Origin: Actinomycetota bacterium
GTDB lineage: Bacteria > Actinomycetota > Actinomycetes > Nanopelagicales > Nanopelagicaceae
Direction: 5' to 3'
Length of the DNA stretch: 49,125 nucleotides
Assembly (NCBI GenBank): GCA_947372915.1
Contig: CANBVO010000003.1
Location: 1 to 49,125, forward strand
The notes under the pieces were generated by a model. That model saw nothing but the letters and a program-made list of their open reading frames with translations. It made no database searches and was not told where the DNA came from. The translations under genes were made by a program, and so were the position numbers. Shown in pieces: positions 1-8,565 of this stretch. How positions within the stretch are numbered: the first letter of the stretch is position 1; each line of letters starts with the position of its first letter.

Positions 1-2
1 AT

Positions 3-332
3 TACCCCTATTTAGTAAGCGTTCCTGATCCATGGAGTTTGGATGCAAAGCTCAATCCAAAGTACAACGCCTGGTCAGTAACCGTTACTCAGAAAGCAAT
101 GGCGGCCGCATTTGGATTACCTGATGTTGCTCGATACGTGGTGACAGCACGGACATCAACCTCGGCAGTGTTGACGCTAACTGCGACGTCGTCCAAAGGC
201 GTTACCGCACGATTAGCCGTAGGACTATTTAAAACTCGCCTCAAGATTCCATCCTCGTGGTTTAACTTGCCCACCACCGTCTTGATTCCAACACCACCAC
301 CGATTACTGAGAGTTCAACTCCAACCTCTTAA
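3..332 (+). CDS. SpoIID/LytB domain protein, C-terminal fragment (5' end outside window)
   Basis: Open frame from the window edge reads YPYLVSVPDPWSLDAK...ARLAVGLFKTRLKIPSSWFNL; the 'PYL.SVPDPW' and 'lk.pSSWF' motifs resemble SpoIID domains. The ORF-track start at 39 is an internal TTG. Confidence 0.7.
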   Translation, partial: YPYLVSVPDPWSLDAKLNPKYNAWSVTVTQKAMAAAFGLPDVARYVVTARTSTSAVLTLTATSSKGVTARLAVGLFKTRLKIPSSWFNLPTTVLIPTPPPITESSTPTS

Positions 333-430
333 CTCACATCGCGCTCTAATTCGGAGAACATTCCATACACAATTTCGAAAATCGCCAGTCTGGGATTGCT
401 TTTGGAAGAATGTTTTGTGAAGGTGTGAAA

Positions 431-658
431 ATGCGAAAAGCGAAGAAGATACAGGCACTTTCAGAAAATGAGATAGAAGCTCTTATACGTGAGAATTTGG
501 AGAGCCAAAAATATCGAATGCCAGACCCCGTCAATGTGATTTATGGTCCTGGAAGTATGTTTAATAGCGTTTCGAGAATTCAACAATTAATTGGAACTGG
601 AATCGAAAGCATTATTCTTCGACGAATATGGCAAAAGGATAAGGAATCAGATATTTAG
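431..658 (+). CDS. small hypothetical protein (75 aa)
   Basis: ORF 410..658; start at 431 ([22 protein letters not shown]...) preceded by GAAGG. No recognised family. Confidence 0.5.
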   Translation: MRKAKKIQALSENEIEALIRENLESQKYRMPDPVNVIYGPGSMFNSVSRIQQLIGTGIESIILRRIWQKDKESDI

Positions 659-1572
659 TTTGCGTGTAGAACGGAATTAAGTCCGCCCCAATCGCCAGTC
701 TTCGGTAGCGCTTCTAGGCCACCGCTCTGGGAGTTGCGACGAAAGAGCAGATTGTTGGCGCCAGAAAGCTCTTTACCTTTTACAACAGTTCCATCAGGTA
801 GCGAAATCTTTGATCCACCCGTGATGTAGCAACCGGATTCAACAACACAGTCATCACCGAGAGAAATTCCGATTCCTGCATTTGCACCGAGAAGTGAGCG
901 CTCACCGATAGAGATGACTTCTTTGCCGCCACCGCTGAGTGTTCCCATAATGGATGCACCGCCACCAATATCGCTGCCGTCTCCAACAACAACGCCAGCA
1001 GAGATGCGACCTTCGACCATGGACTTGCCTAATGTGCCAGCATTGAAATTAACGAAGCCTTCGTGCATCACGGTTGTGCCGCTGGCAAGGTGTGCGCCAA
1101 GGCGAACTCGATCAGCATCGGCAATTCGCACGCCTTCTGGAATAACGTAATCGACCATCCGCGGGAACTTATCGACCGAGAAAACAGTGAGCGCTCCAAG
1201 TTTTGCGCGCAGGCGCGGCGCTACTTCTTGAAAAGTGGAGAGCGAGCAAGGTCCGGCAGAAGTCCATGCCACATTTGGAAGGATTCCAAAGATGCCATCT
1301 AGGACTAATCCATGTGGCTTAACGATGCGATGCGAGAGAAGGTGAAGGCGAAGGTAGGCATCGGAGACAGATGTTGGTGCTGAATCAAGATCAATGTCGA
1401 TGGCGATAGCTTTCTTGGTGACCATCCGAATTGGATCGCTTCCCTCAAACTCCGAAAGATTGGGTGCACTTACTGAAGTCAGAGCACCGAGCCCGAGAGT
1501 ATGAAACCAAGTATCGAGAACTTCGCCCGAATCGGTAGTTGTTGCGATGCCATATCCATATGCGCTTCTCAT
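655..1572 (-). CDS. dapD: 2,3,4,5-tetrahydropyridine-2,6-dicarboxylate N-succinyltransferase
   Basis: 305 aa; actinobacterial-type DapD N-terminus ([19 protein letters not shown]) and left-handed beta-helix region ([36 protein letters not shown]). Confidence 0.9.
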   Translation of the reverse strand: MRSAYGYGIATTTDSGEVLDTWFHTLGLGALTSVSAPNLSEFEGSDPIRMVTKKAIAIDIDLDSAPTSVSDAYLRLHLLSHRIVKPHGLVLDGIFGILPNVAWTSAGPCSLSTFQEVAPRLRAKLGALTVFSVDKFPRMVDYVIPEGVRIADADRVRLGAHLASGTTVMHEGFVNFNAGTLGKSMVEGRISAGVVVGDGSDIGGGASIMGTLSGGGKEVISIGERSLLGANAGIGISLGDDCVVESGCYITGGSKISLPDGTVVKGKELSGANNLLFRRNSQSGGLEALPKTGDWGGLNSVLHAN

Positions 1573-1578
1573 GAGAGA

Positions 1579-1584
1579 AAGGTA
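1579..1584 (-). promoter_or_regulatory. putative -10 element of leaderless dapD promoter (TACCTT, 6 nt from ATG)
   Basis: Reverse complement reads TACCTT-tctctc-ATG. Confidence 0.5.
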
Positions 1585-1601
1585 TCAAATCAGGATTGCC
1601 C

Positions 1602-1607
1602 TAGGAT
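1602..1607 (+). promoter_or_regulatory. putative -10 element of leaderless LOG-family gene promoter (TAGGAT, 6 nt from ATG)
   Basis: TAGGAT-gtgcca-ATG. Confidence 0.5.
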
Positions 1608-1613
1608 GTGCCA

Positions 1614-2156
1614 ATGCGTGTTGCCGTCTATTGCTCCTCATCTCCCAGCATTGATCCGGAATTTGTGGACCTTGCATTTAACGTTGGCGTTGCAATCGCT
1701 AACGAAGGCTGGGAACTTGTCTGGGGCGGTGGCGCGATTTCTATGATGGGCGCAGTCGCTCGCGGCGTTCGCTCAGTCGGCGGAATAACCATTGGCGTTA
1801 TCCCAGAGCGGTTGGTCAACCTAGAATTTCAAGATACAGAATCAACTGAACTTCATTACGTAACAGATATGCGGGCACGCAAAGGAAAGATTGAAGAGAT
1901 CTCTGATGCATTCATAACACTTCCCGGCGGAATTGGAACTCTCGAAGAATTCTTTGAAATTTGGGTCGGAAGATATTTAGGTTTTCACTCGAAACCAATT
2001 GCGGTTTGCGATCCCACCGGCGCATATGCACCTTTGCGCGAATCTCTCCATCACCTGACCCAACTTCAATTTATGAAGCCAGGACAGGAGCACCTGGTCG
2101 AATGGTGCAGCGATATCTCGAGCGCAATCGAGGCATGCCGCCCTGCGCAAAGCTGA
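1614..2156 (+). CDS. LOG family protein (TIGR00730-type, cytokinin riboside 5'-monophosphate phosphoribohydrolase-like)
   Basis: Motifs GGGAISMMGAVARGV and LPGGIGTLEEFFE. Confidence 0.9.
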   Translation: MRVAVYCSSSPSIDPEFVDLAFNVGVAIANEGWELVWGGGAISMMGAVARGVRSVGGITIGVIPERLVNLEFQDTESTELHYVTDMRARKGKIEEISDAFITLPGGIGTLEEFFEIWVGRYLGFHSKPIAVCDPTGAYAPLRESLHHLTQLQFMKPGQEHLVEWCSDISSAIEACRPAQS

Positions 2157-2229
2157 AAATTCGCTGCTAATTATTCTTTTTTCCTAGCGGGAACTTCTCG
2201 GCGGTACTTTGGCGCGGTAACCTCGGAAC

Positions 2230-2418
2230 ATGATGGGCATTGGCGAATTACTCGAGAGCCTGCCTGAAGAAGAGCGCTTTATTCTTTCGATGCATTATTT
2301 GCGATCAATGTCTCCCAAAGATATTTCAGAGGTGCTGGGCGTCCCTGAAAAAGCTGTGCAGAGTGTTATCACGAGTGGCAAATCCCGTCTACTTTCCGCG
2401 TTAAATCCGGGCCAATAA
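2230..2418 (+). CDS. standalone sigma-70 region 4-like HTH protein (62 aa)
   Basis: LPEEERFILSMHYLRSMSPKDISEVLGVPEKAVQSVITSGKSRLLSAL resembles sigma region 4 HTH; no region 2 upstream. TAACCT-6 nt-ATG upstream. Confidence 0.75.
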   Translation: MMGIGELLESLPEEERFILSMHYLRSMSPKDISEVLGVPEKAVQSVITSGKSRLLSALNPGQ

Positions 2419-2524
2419 GAGCGCTCTGCTCGATTTCCTTTGACCCCGTCCCATGCGGGATACTTATCCTCTTGATTGAACCGAGCTCTGAGCATTCAGG
2501 GCCCAAAGATTTAAGGGGAACAAC

Positions 2525-2704
2525 ATGGCAGCCATGAAACCACGTACTGGCGACGGACCCATGGAAGTTACAAAGGAAGCGCGCAGTTTAGTAATGCGTA
2601 TTCCGCTAGAAGGCGGCGGCCGCCTTGTGGTCGAACTTAACGTTGAAGAAGCAACAAATCTTGGCAATGCCCTTCAAGCAGCAGTTGCCTTAGTAAAGAA
2701 GTAA
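2525..2704 (+). CDS. DUF3117 family small protein (59 aa)
   Basis: Below the ORF-track cutoff. Translation MAAMKPRTGDGPMEVTKEARSLVMRIPLEGGGRLVVELNVEEATNLGNALQAAVALVKK* matches the actinobacterial DUF3117 pattern; SD-like AAGGGGA upstream. Confidence 0.92.
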   Translation: MAAMKPRTGDGPMEVTKEARSLVMRIPLEGGGRLVVELNVEEATNLGNALQAAVALVKK

Positions 2705-3759
2705 TAGGCGCCAATAACGCCAACGGCAAGAGGTACTGTTAATAAGGTACCAATAATTGCTAGACCTTGATCGTGCAGGTTAAGACTTAACTGCACAAAG
2801 AGCAGTGAAACAGATAATCCTAAGCTGGCGATAATTCCAGCGCCCCACAGCTCGGTTCGACTCAGGCCAAGCCCGCTTCGAATGACAAGCGCACCAAGCA
2901 CCGCTCCACAAAAAATTCCTACGGGTTTACCGATAAGTCGCGCCACAACAAGCGAGAGTGAAATCGGGGAGAAGAGGGATGCGAAAGCTAAATCTAGAGT
3001 GATTGCCAATGCGCTGAAGACGAAGAGCGGGACCACAATGAAATTCACAAGTGGCTCCCAGAAACGCGAGCGTGTTAACTCACTAATAGTTGGAGTAAGC
3101 AGCGCCAGAATGACGGCGGTCACCGATGGCGAGATCCCAGAGCGTAGCGAAGCCACCCAAATGATTCCGACCATAACGGCAATTACAAACTTTTGAATGC
3201 TTCCATGTAAGTGGTGATGGGCAAACCAATACAAGGCGAAGGCCAGCGCCAAGAGGGCGATATAAAAGATCGAGATGCCTTGGTGAAAGCGAAAAGCGAG
3301 TACCAGGATTGAACCTAGGTCATCAGTGATAGCCAAGGCCAAGAGAAAGGGGCGGACTTTGGCAACAAAGCCAATCGGCATGAACGAGAGCGCAGCAAGC
3401 ACGAGTGGGAGATCGGTTGCCATTGGAATTCCCCAACCTGATGTTGGGGCGCCACTTACTTTTGCGAAGAGAAGATAGAGAAGTGCGGGTGTGAGCATGC
3501 CGCCAACAACTGCAAAGAGCGGAATGAGGGCGCGCCGGCGTTCGACAAAAATTCCAGAGGTGAATTCAGCTTTCAGTTCTAATCCTGCAACAAAGAAGAA
3601 GATGGAGAGTGGCCCAACTGCCATCCAATCCCGCCAAGAATGAACAATCCCAAAGAGCGACGCTTCGTGGGAAAAGAAGGTGAGGCGGGGAGCAAAAATA
3701 AGTGCAAGCAGCGTCACCGGAAGGAGAATCACTGCCGCAACCCGCGCGCTCGACTTCAC
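2674..3759 (-). CDS. nhaA: Na+/H+ antiporter NhaA family
   Basis: Motifs FFFVAGLELKAEF, GWGIPMATDLPLVLAALSF, LLALAITDDLGSILVLAF. Confidence 0.9.
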   Translation of the reverse strand: MKSSARVAAVILLPVTLLALIFAPRLTFFSHEASLFGIVHSWRDWMAVGPLSIFFFVAGLELKAEFTSGIFVERRRALIPLFAVVGGMLTPALLYLLFAKVSGAPTSGWGIPMATDLPLVLAALSFMPIGFVAKVRPFLLALAITDDLGSILVLAFRFHQGISIFYIALLALAFALYWFAHHHLHGSIQKFVIAVMVGIIWVASLRSGISPSVTAVILALLTPTISELTRSRFWEPLVNFIVVPLFVFSALAITLDLAFASLFSPISLSLVVARLIGKPVGIFCGAVLGALVIRSGLGLSRTELWGAGIIASLGLSVSLLFVQLSLNLHDQGLAIIGTLLTVPLAVGVIGAYYFFTKATAA

Positions 3760-3791
3760 TTATTGCACCTTCTTTCGTTAGCGTGCGCAGT

Positions 3792-5294
3792 ATGACATCC
3801 AGTCCGAAGAACGCACCAGACCTTATTCTTGTGCCGGATTCACCAAAGCCCGCACGCGACTGGCGCAAATCCTTTGGAATCGCTCTTCCCGTGATTCAAG
3901 GTGAGGCTGCAATATTCCCACGATCTCATTTTTCTCAATTAGTTGCGAAAGAGATTGGCACCCCAGTTGAAAAATTAGCAACCCAGTGGCCAGAGATTTC
4001 CGGGAAAGCCGGCGAGCTCACTGAGATTGCAATTAACCACCCGCAGATCAAGCGTATTTATTTGGTCGGCGTCGGCACGCAAACAAATGATGATCTTCGT
4101 AAGGCAGGAGCAGCGCTCGCACGCAAGGTGAAGAGCAGCGAGAAAGTTATTACTGATGCCCTGGTCACCGATAAGTCACATGCTATTGCGCACTTCATCG
4201 CCCTCTCACTTGCAAGTTACAGCTGGAGTCAGAAGACAAAGCCAGCGAACAAGCCAGCTACTTTTATTGTCATCGGCAAATTTGAGACAGAGTTGGAACG
4301 AGCACGCATTCTTGCTCATGCTGTCTGGCGAGCTCGCGACCTGATACATACGCCATCAAATATTAAGACGCCGTTATGGATGGCCAACCAAGTTTCTCGT
4401 TGGGTGAAGGCGGCAAAAAATCCAGCACTCACCATTGCCGTGAAATCCGGAAAAGATCTCGCTGAATTTGGCGGACTGCTTGCTGTCGGTGGTTCATCGC
4501 CGAAGCCAGGTCCTAGGTTTGTTGAAGTAAGTTACGCCCCGCGCGGTTCAAAAAATTGGCCACATGTAGTTCTCGTCGGCAAGGGAATTACTTTTGATAC
4601 TGGCGGGCTCTCGCTTAAGCGGCCCTACGACACCATGATGGCAATGAAGAGCGATATGTCTGGCGCAGCCATCATCGCATCCACCATTCTTGCGGCATCT
4701 GAACTTGGTGCACGCGTTCGCATTACTGCGCTCATGATGTGCGCCGAAAATGCGGTTTCATCAACATCGCAACGTCCATCCGATGTCATCAAACATTATG
4801 GTGGCACGACCGTAGAAGTCATAAACACCGATGCTGAGGGTCGATTGGTTCTCGCTGATGGATTGGCATATGCAGATCTCAATCTTGACCCAGATTATTT
4901 AATTGATATTGCAACTCTTACTGGTTCGGCAACGCTCGCACTCGGTCGCCAATATGCGGCGATGTATACCCGAGATCAGAAATTAGCTCAGAAGCTAGCA
5001 ACCATTGGTGATGAAATAGGCGATCGCGTCTGGCATATGCCACTCGTCGATGATTACCAAAGCTCTTTGGAGAGCGATATTGCTGATTTCAATCACACTG
5101 CAGATAAAGGCAACTTCTCGGCTGGGTCGGTCACTGCAGCCCTCTTCTTAGAAAAGTTTGTTGGCAACCGTAAATGGGTTCACCTTGATATCGCCGGACC
5201 CGGCCGTTCTGAAAGTGACTCTGGCGAAAACGTGAAGGGTGGAACTGCTTTCGGAGTTCGACTCCTCACTCAATGGTTAGCGACTTTCAAATGA
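3792..5294 (+). CDS. pepA: leucyl aminopeptidase (M17 family)
   Basis: VGKGITFDTGGLSLK and NTDAEGRLVLADGLAYA M17 signatures; start 3792 preceded by TAGCGT-7 nt. Confidence 0.93.
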   Translation: MTSSPKNAPDLILVPDSPKPARDWRKSFGIALPVIQGEAAIFPRSHFSQLVAKEIGTPVEKLATQWPEISGKAGELTEIAINHPQIKRIYLVGVGTQTNDDLRKAGAALARKVKSSEKVITDALVTDKSHAIAHFIALSLASYSWSQKTKPANKPATFIVIGKFETELERARILAHAVWRARDLIHTPSNIKTPLWMANQVSRWVKAAKNPALTIAVKSGKDLAEFGGLLAVGGSSPKPGPRFVEVSYAPRGSKNWPHVVLVGKGITFDTGGLSLKRPYDTMMAMKSDMSGAAIIASTILAASELGARVRITALMMCAENAVSSTSQRPSDVIKHYGGTTVEVINTDAEGRLVLADGLAYADLNLDPDYLIDIATLTGSATLALGRQYAAMYTRDQKLAQKLATIGDEIGDRVWHMPLVDDYQSSLESDIADFNHTADKGNFSAGSVTAALFLEKFVGNRKWVHLDIAGPGRSESDSGENVKGGTAFGVRLLTQWLATFK

Positions 5295-5926
5295 TGAAAT
5301 CAAATAGGGGCGACCAAGTTTCTTTTGCCGAAAACTATCCGCACGAAGATATCTTTATGCAGCAAGCGCGCAAGAATGGCGAAGAGCTAGGTGCCATTGA
5401 TCCAACTCCAGCAGTCGGCGCACTGATTGCATTTATGGCCACTTCGGTAAACGCCCAATCGATTGTAGAAATTGGTACCGGCTCAGGAGTAGGCGCGCTC
5501 TGGGCTTTTCACGGCAGCACCCCAGAATCAACCCTCACCTCGATTGATTCTGAGCGAGAGCATCTAGGTAGTGCGCGTTCAATTTTTGAGGAAGCGGGAA
5601 TTTCTGCACAGCGATTTAGATTGATCACCGGCGTTGGAATTGAAATTGTCGGAAAGTTGGCGGATAACAATTACGACCTCATGATTATTCGTACACCGGA
5701 TGATCTCTTAGAAATTGTTCAGGAAAGTTTCAGATTGCTCAAAGCACGAGGCGTACTTATCATCGACAATGCAATGGACAGTGGGCGAGTGGCCGACCCC
5801 ACACAACGCGATTTTCAGACCATTGCACGTCGCGATGCAATCAAGGCAATTAAAGAAGATTCGCGGTGGAGCTCAGCGCTCTTGCCAGTTGGCGGCGGAG
5901 TTCTCGTTGCTACAAAAATTGCCTAA
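5291..5926 (+). CDS. class I SAM-dependent O-methyltransferase (family 3)
   Basis: SIVEIGTGSGVGALW motif, downstream LIIDNAM; overlaps the pepA stop. Confidence 0.85.
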   Translation: MMKSNRGDQVSFAENYPHEDIFMQQARKNGEELGAIDPTPAVGALIAFMATSVNAQSIVEIGTGSGVGALWAFHGSTPESTLTSIDSEREHLGSARSIFEEAGISAQRFRLITGVGIEIVGKLADNNYDLMIIRTPDDLLEIVQESFRLLKARGVLIIDNAMDSGRVADPTQRDFQTIARRDAIKAIKEDSRWSSALLPVGGGVLVATKIA

Positions 5927-5944
5927 TCCAGTAACCTTGCCCGC

Positions 5945-7096
5945 ATGAGTACCGAGAACACTCCATGGTGGATTTCCGCAGATGGATCGCCGCTACCAAG
6001 CTCGCCATCCACCCGTCGTCGTAGTTCACGTAGAGCCGTTCCCTTCAACATTGCAATCACGATGGCACTTATCGCAGGCATCGTCGGCAGCCTGCTCGGA
6101 AGAAACATTCTTACCAGTCACAACACTGGCCTGATTTCAGTAAGCAGCACGGTTGAGCGCAAGCCAGATTCAATTGCTGGCATCGCTGCCCGAGTCTCAC
6201 CTGCAGTGGTCTCGATTAGCGTGACCACTTCAAATGGTGGCGATACTGGTTCTGGATTTTTCATCAATAGCAATGGCTATATCTTGACCAACAATCACGT
6301 AGTTGCTGCAGCAGCAACCGGTGGAAATATCTCAGTCAATCTCATCAACGGAAAGAACTATGCCGCAAAGATTATTGGACGAGATTCTTCTTATGATTTA
6401 GCGGTGCTAAAGATTGATGTGACCGATGCACCTGCGCTGACTTTGGGCGATAGTGACAAAGTACAAGTCGGAGATAACGTCATCGCGATTGGCTCACCAC
6501 TTGGTTTGGCCGGCACCGTTACTTCTGGAATTATCAGCGCAAAGAACCGCGCCGTCACTTCCGGTTCTGGCACTGGCGAAAGTTCATTTATCAATGCGAT
6601 TCAAACAGATGCGGCAATCAACCCGGGCAATTCTGGCGGACCACTTGTAGATCAATCCGGCGCAGTGATTGGTGTTAATTCCGCAATCGCTTCGATGGGA
6701 GCTGTCTATGGCAGCCAGGCTGGTTCGATTGGTCTGGGCTTTGCCATTCCTATTAATCAAGCACGTAAGACCGCTGATCAATTAATTAAAAACGGAACCG
6801 CCACTTATCCCATCGTGGGAATGTCATTAGATAATCGATATACCGGAATCGGTGCCAAGGTGATTGATGCCCCTAACGCAATTCTGCCTGGCGGACCTGC
6901 GGCTAAAGCTGGTCTGAAGTCCGGCGATATCATCACCGCAATTGATAACAAGGCAATCGCAAGTTCCGATGAAGCCATTGTTCTGATTCGTTCCCACAAT
7001 GTGGGAGATCGGGTATCACTTACTTATAAGCGTGGAACTTTAATAAAGACGGTCAAGGTCACTCTCATTGCTTCTACGGCTTATACAAAGAAGTAG
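5945..7096 (+). CDS. htrA: HtrA/DegP-like trypsin-PDZ serine protease, membrane anchored
   Basis: N-terminal TM; catalytic NNHVV, DLAVLKI, INPGNSGGPLV; C-terminal PDZ (GPAAKAGLKSGDIITAI). Confidence 0.93.
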   Translation: MSTENTPWWISADGSPLPSSPSTRRRSSRRAVPFNIAITMALIAGIVGSLLGRNILTSHNTGLISVSSTVERKPDSIAGIAARVSPAVVSISVTTSNGGDTGSGFFINSNGYILTNNHVVAAAATGGNISVNLINGKNYAAKIIGRDSSYDLAVLKIDVTDAPALTLGDSDKVQVGDNVIAIGSPLGLAGTVTSGIISAKNRAVTSGSGTGESSFINAIQTDAAINPGNSGGPLVDQSGAVIGVNSAIASMGAVYGSQAGSIGLGFAIPINQARKTADQLIKNGTATYPIVGMSLDNRYTGIGAKVIDAPNAILPGGPAAKAGLKSGDIITAIDNKAIASSDEAIVLIRSHNVGDRVSLTYKRGTLIKTVKVTLIASTAYTKK

Positions 7097-7109
7097 GTAG
7101 GCTCAGACT

Positions 7110-7415
7110 ATGTTTAATATCGGTGCCGGCGAGTTCATTGCGCTGGCAGTCCTTGCTCTTATTCTCATTGGCCCGGATAAGTTGCCTGAATTTGCTCAAA
7201 GCGCGGCAAAGTTTCTTCACAAAGTTCGCGGAATGGCCAACACTGCCACTGCCGAACTTCGGGAAAACCTAGGGCCTGGATATGAAGATCTACAAGTAAC
7301 GGATCTGCATCCTAAAAAATTCATTAAACGGCAGCTCGATACTTACGCGACTGAGAACAATCTCGACATCCAAGAGATAAAGAAATCAGCGCAGATCGAT
7401 CCCGACCTCCTATGA
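7110..7415 (+). CDS. tatB: Sec-independent translocase TatB-like protein
   Basis: MFNIGAGEFIALAVLALILIGPDKLPEFAQSAAKFLHKVR; position after htrA. Confidence 0.85.
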   Translation: MFNIGAGEFIALAVLALILIGPDKLPEFAQSAAKFLHKVRGMANTATAELRENLGPGYEDLQVTDLHPKKFIKRQLDTYATENNLDIQEIKKSAQIDPDLL

Positions 7416-8539
7416 GCCAGGAGATCATCGATCGCATTCATGCAGCTCTAGCCACCGTCTCCGATCCTGAACTTCACAAACCACTTCCCGAACTTGGAAT
7501 GGTCGAATCCGTCGAATTCTCAAGCGGAATCGCCTCCCTCAAAATTCTTTTAACCATCTCTGGCTGTCCAATGAGAGATCGACTTCAGAGTGATATCTCC
7601 GGCGCTTTGGATTCAATCCCAGAAGTAACATCAGTAGAGATCTCGTTTGGCGTGATGAGCGAAGAACAGCGCAACAATGTCAAGAAAATTATTCGAGGCG
7701 GCCGCGAGAAATTTATTCCGTTTGCACAACCCGATTCGCTGACTCGCGTCATCGGAATTGCATCTGGAAAGGGTGGCGTCGGTAAATCTTCAGTCACCGT
7801 TAATTTGGCAGTTGCAGCTGCTGCACGTGGTTTAAAAGTCGGAATCCTTGATGCGGACGTGTACGGACACTCCATTCCACGTCTCATGGGCATCTTAGGA
7901 AAGCGCCCGACATCAATTGATCAAACATTTATTCCGATCGAATCGTTTGGCGTCAAAGTAGTCTCGATGGAGATGTTTAAGCCAGAACGTTCAGATCCCG
8001 TTGCCTATCGTGGCCCGCTCTTGCACCGCGTCCTTGAACAATTGCTCAGCGATGCCTACTGGGGCGACTTAGATTTATTGTTGCTGGATCTGCCACCGGG
8101 TACTGGCGATATTGCGATTTCATTGGGACAACTCCTGCCCGCATCCGAAATTATTGTTGTTACAACTCCACAAGTTGCTGCAGCTGAAGTTGCTGAACGT
8201 GCTGGTCGAATCGCGCACCAACTTAAACAACACATCATTGGTGTTGTAGAAAATATGTCTGATACTCCATGCACTAAGTGCGGAGAAACTATTTCAATCT
8301 TTGGATCCGGCGGGGGAGCAGCTGCTGCACAGCGCCTCTCATCATTAGTAGGAGCAGATGTCCCCGTTATTGCCACCATTCCCTTTACTCCTGAACTTCG
8401 CGAAGGTGGAGATAATGGCCAGCCCATCACTATTGCTGACCCGGCTTCACCTGCAAACGCAGCATTCGAGAAATTAGTGGATGCATTGATGATGCGCCCT
8501 AAATCCCTCGTGGGCGTCCCGCTTACCCTGCACACCTAA
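7412..8539 (+). CDS. mrp: Mrp/ApbC P-loop iron-sulfur carrier with N-terminal DUF59/MIP18-like domain
   Basis: GIASGKGGVGKSSVTVNLA deviant Walker A; C..C motif TPCTKCGE; ATGA overlap with tatB. Confidence 0.93.
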   Translation: MSQEIIDRIHAALATVSDPELHKPLPELGMVESVEFSSGIASLKILLTISGCPMRDRLQSDISGALDSIPEVTSVEISFGVMSEEQRNNVKKIIRGGREKFIPFAQPDSLTRVIGIASGKGGVGKSSVTVNLAVAAAARGLKVGILDADVYGHSIPRLMGILGKRPTSIDQTFIPIESFGVKVVSMEMFKPERSDPVAYRGPLLHRVLEQLLSDAYWGDLDLLLLDLPPGTGDIAISLGQLLPASEIIVVTTPQVAAAEVAERAGRIAHQLKQHIIGVVENMSDTPCTKCGETISIFGSGGGAAAAQRLSSLVGADVPVIATIPFTPELREGGDNGQPITIADPASPANAAFEKLVDALMMRPKSLVGVPLTLHT

Positions 8540-8565
8540 GGAGCTTCATCGCCTAAGATTTGGGC

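Noticed and set aside
2449-2460. TCCC-ATGC-GGGA inverted repeat upstream of DUF3117
   Set aside because: Only 4-bp arms; likely to occur by chance.
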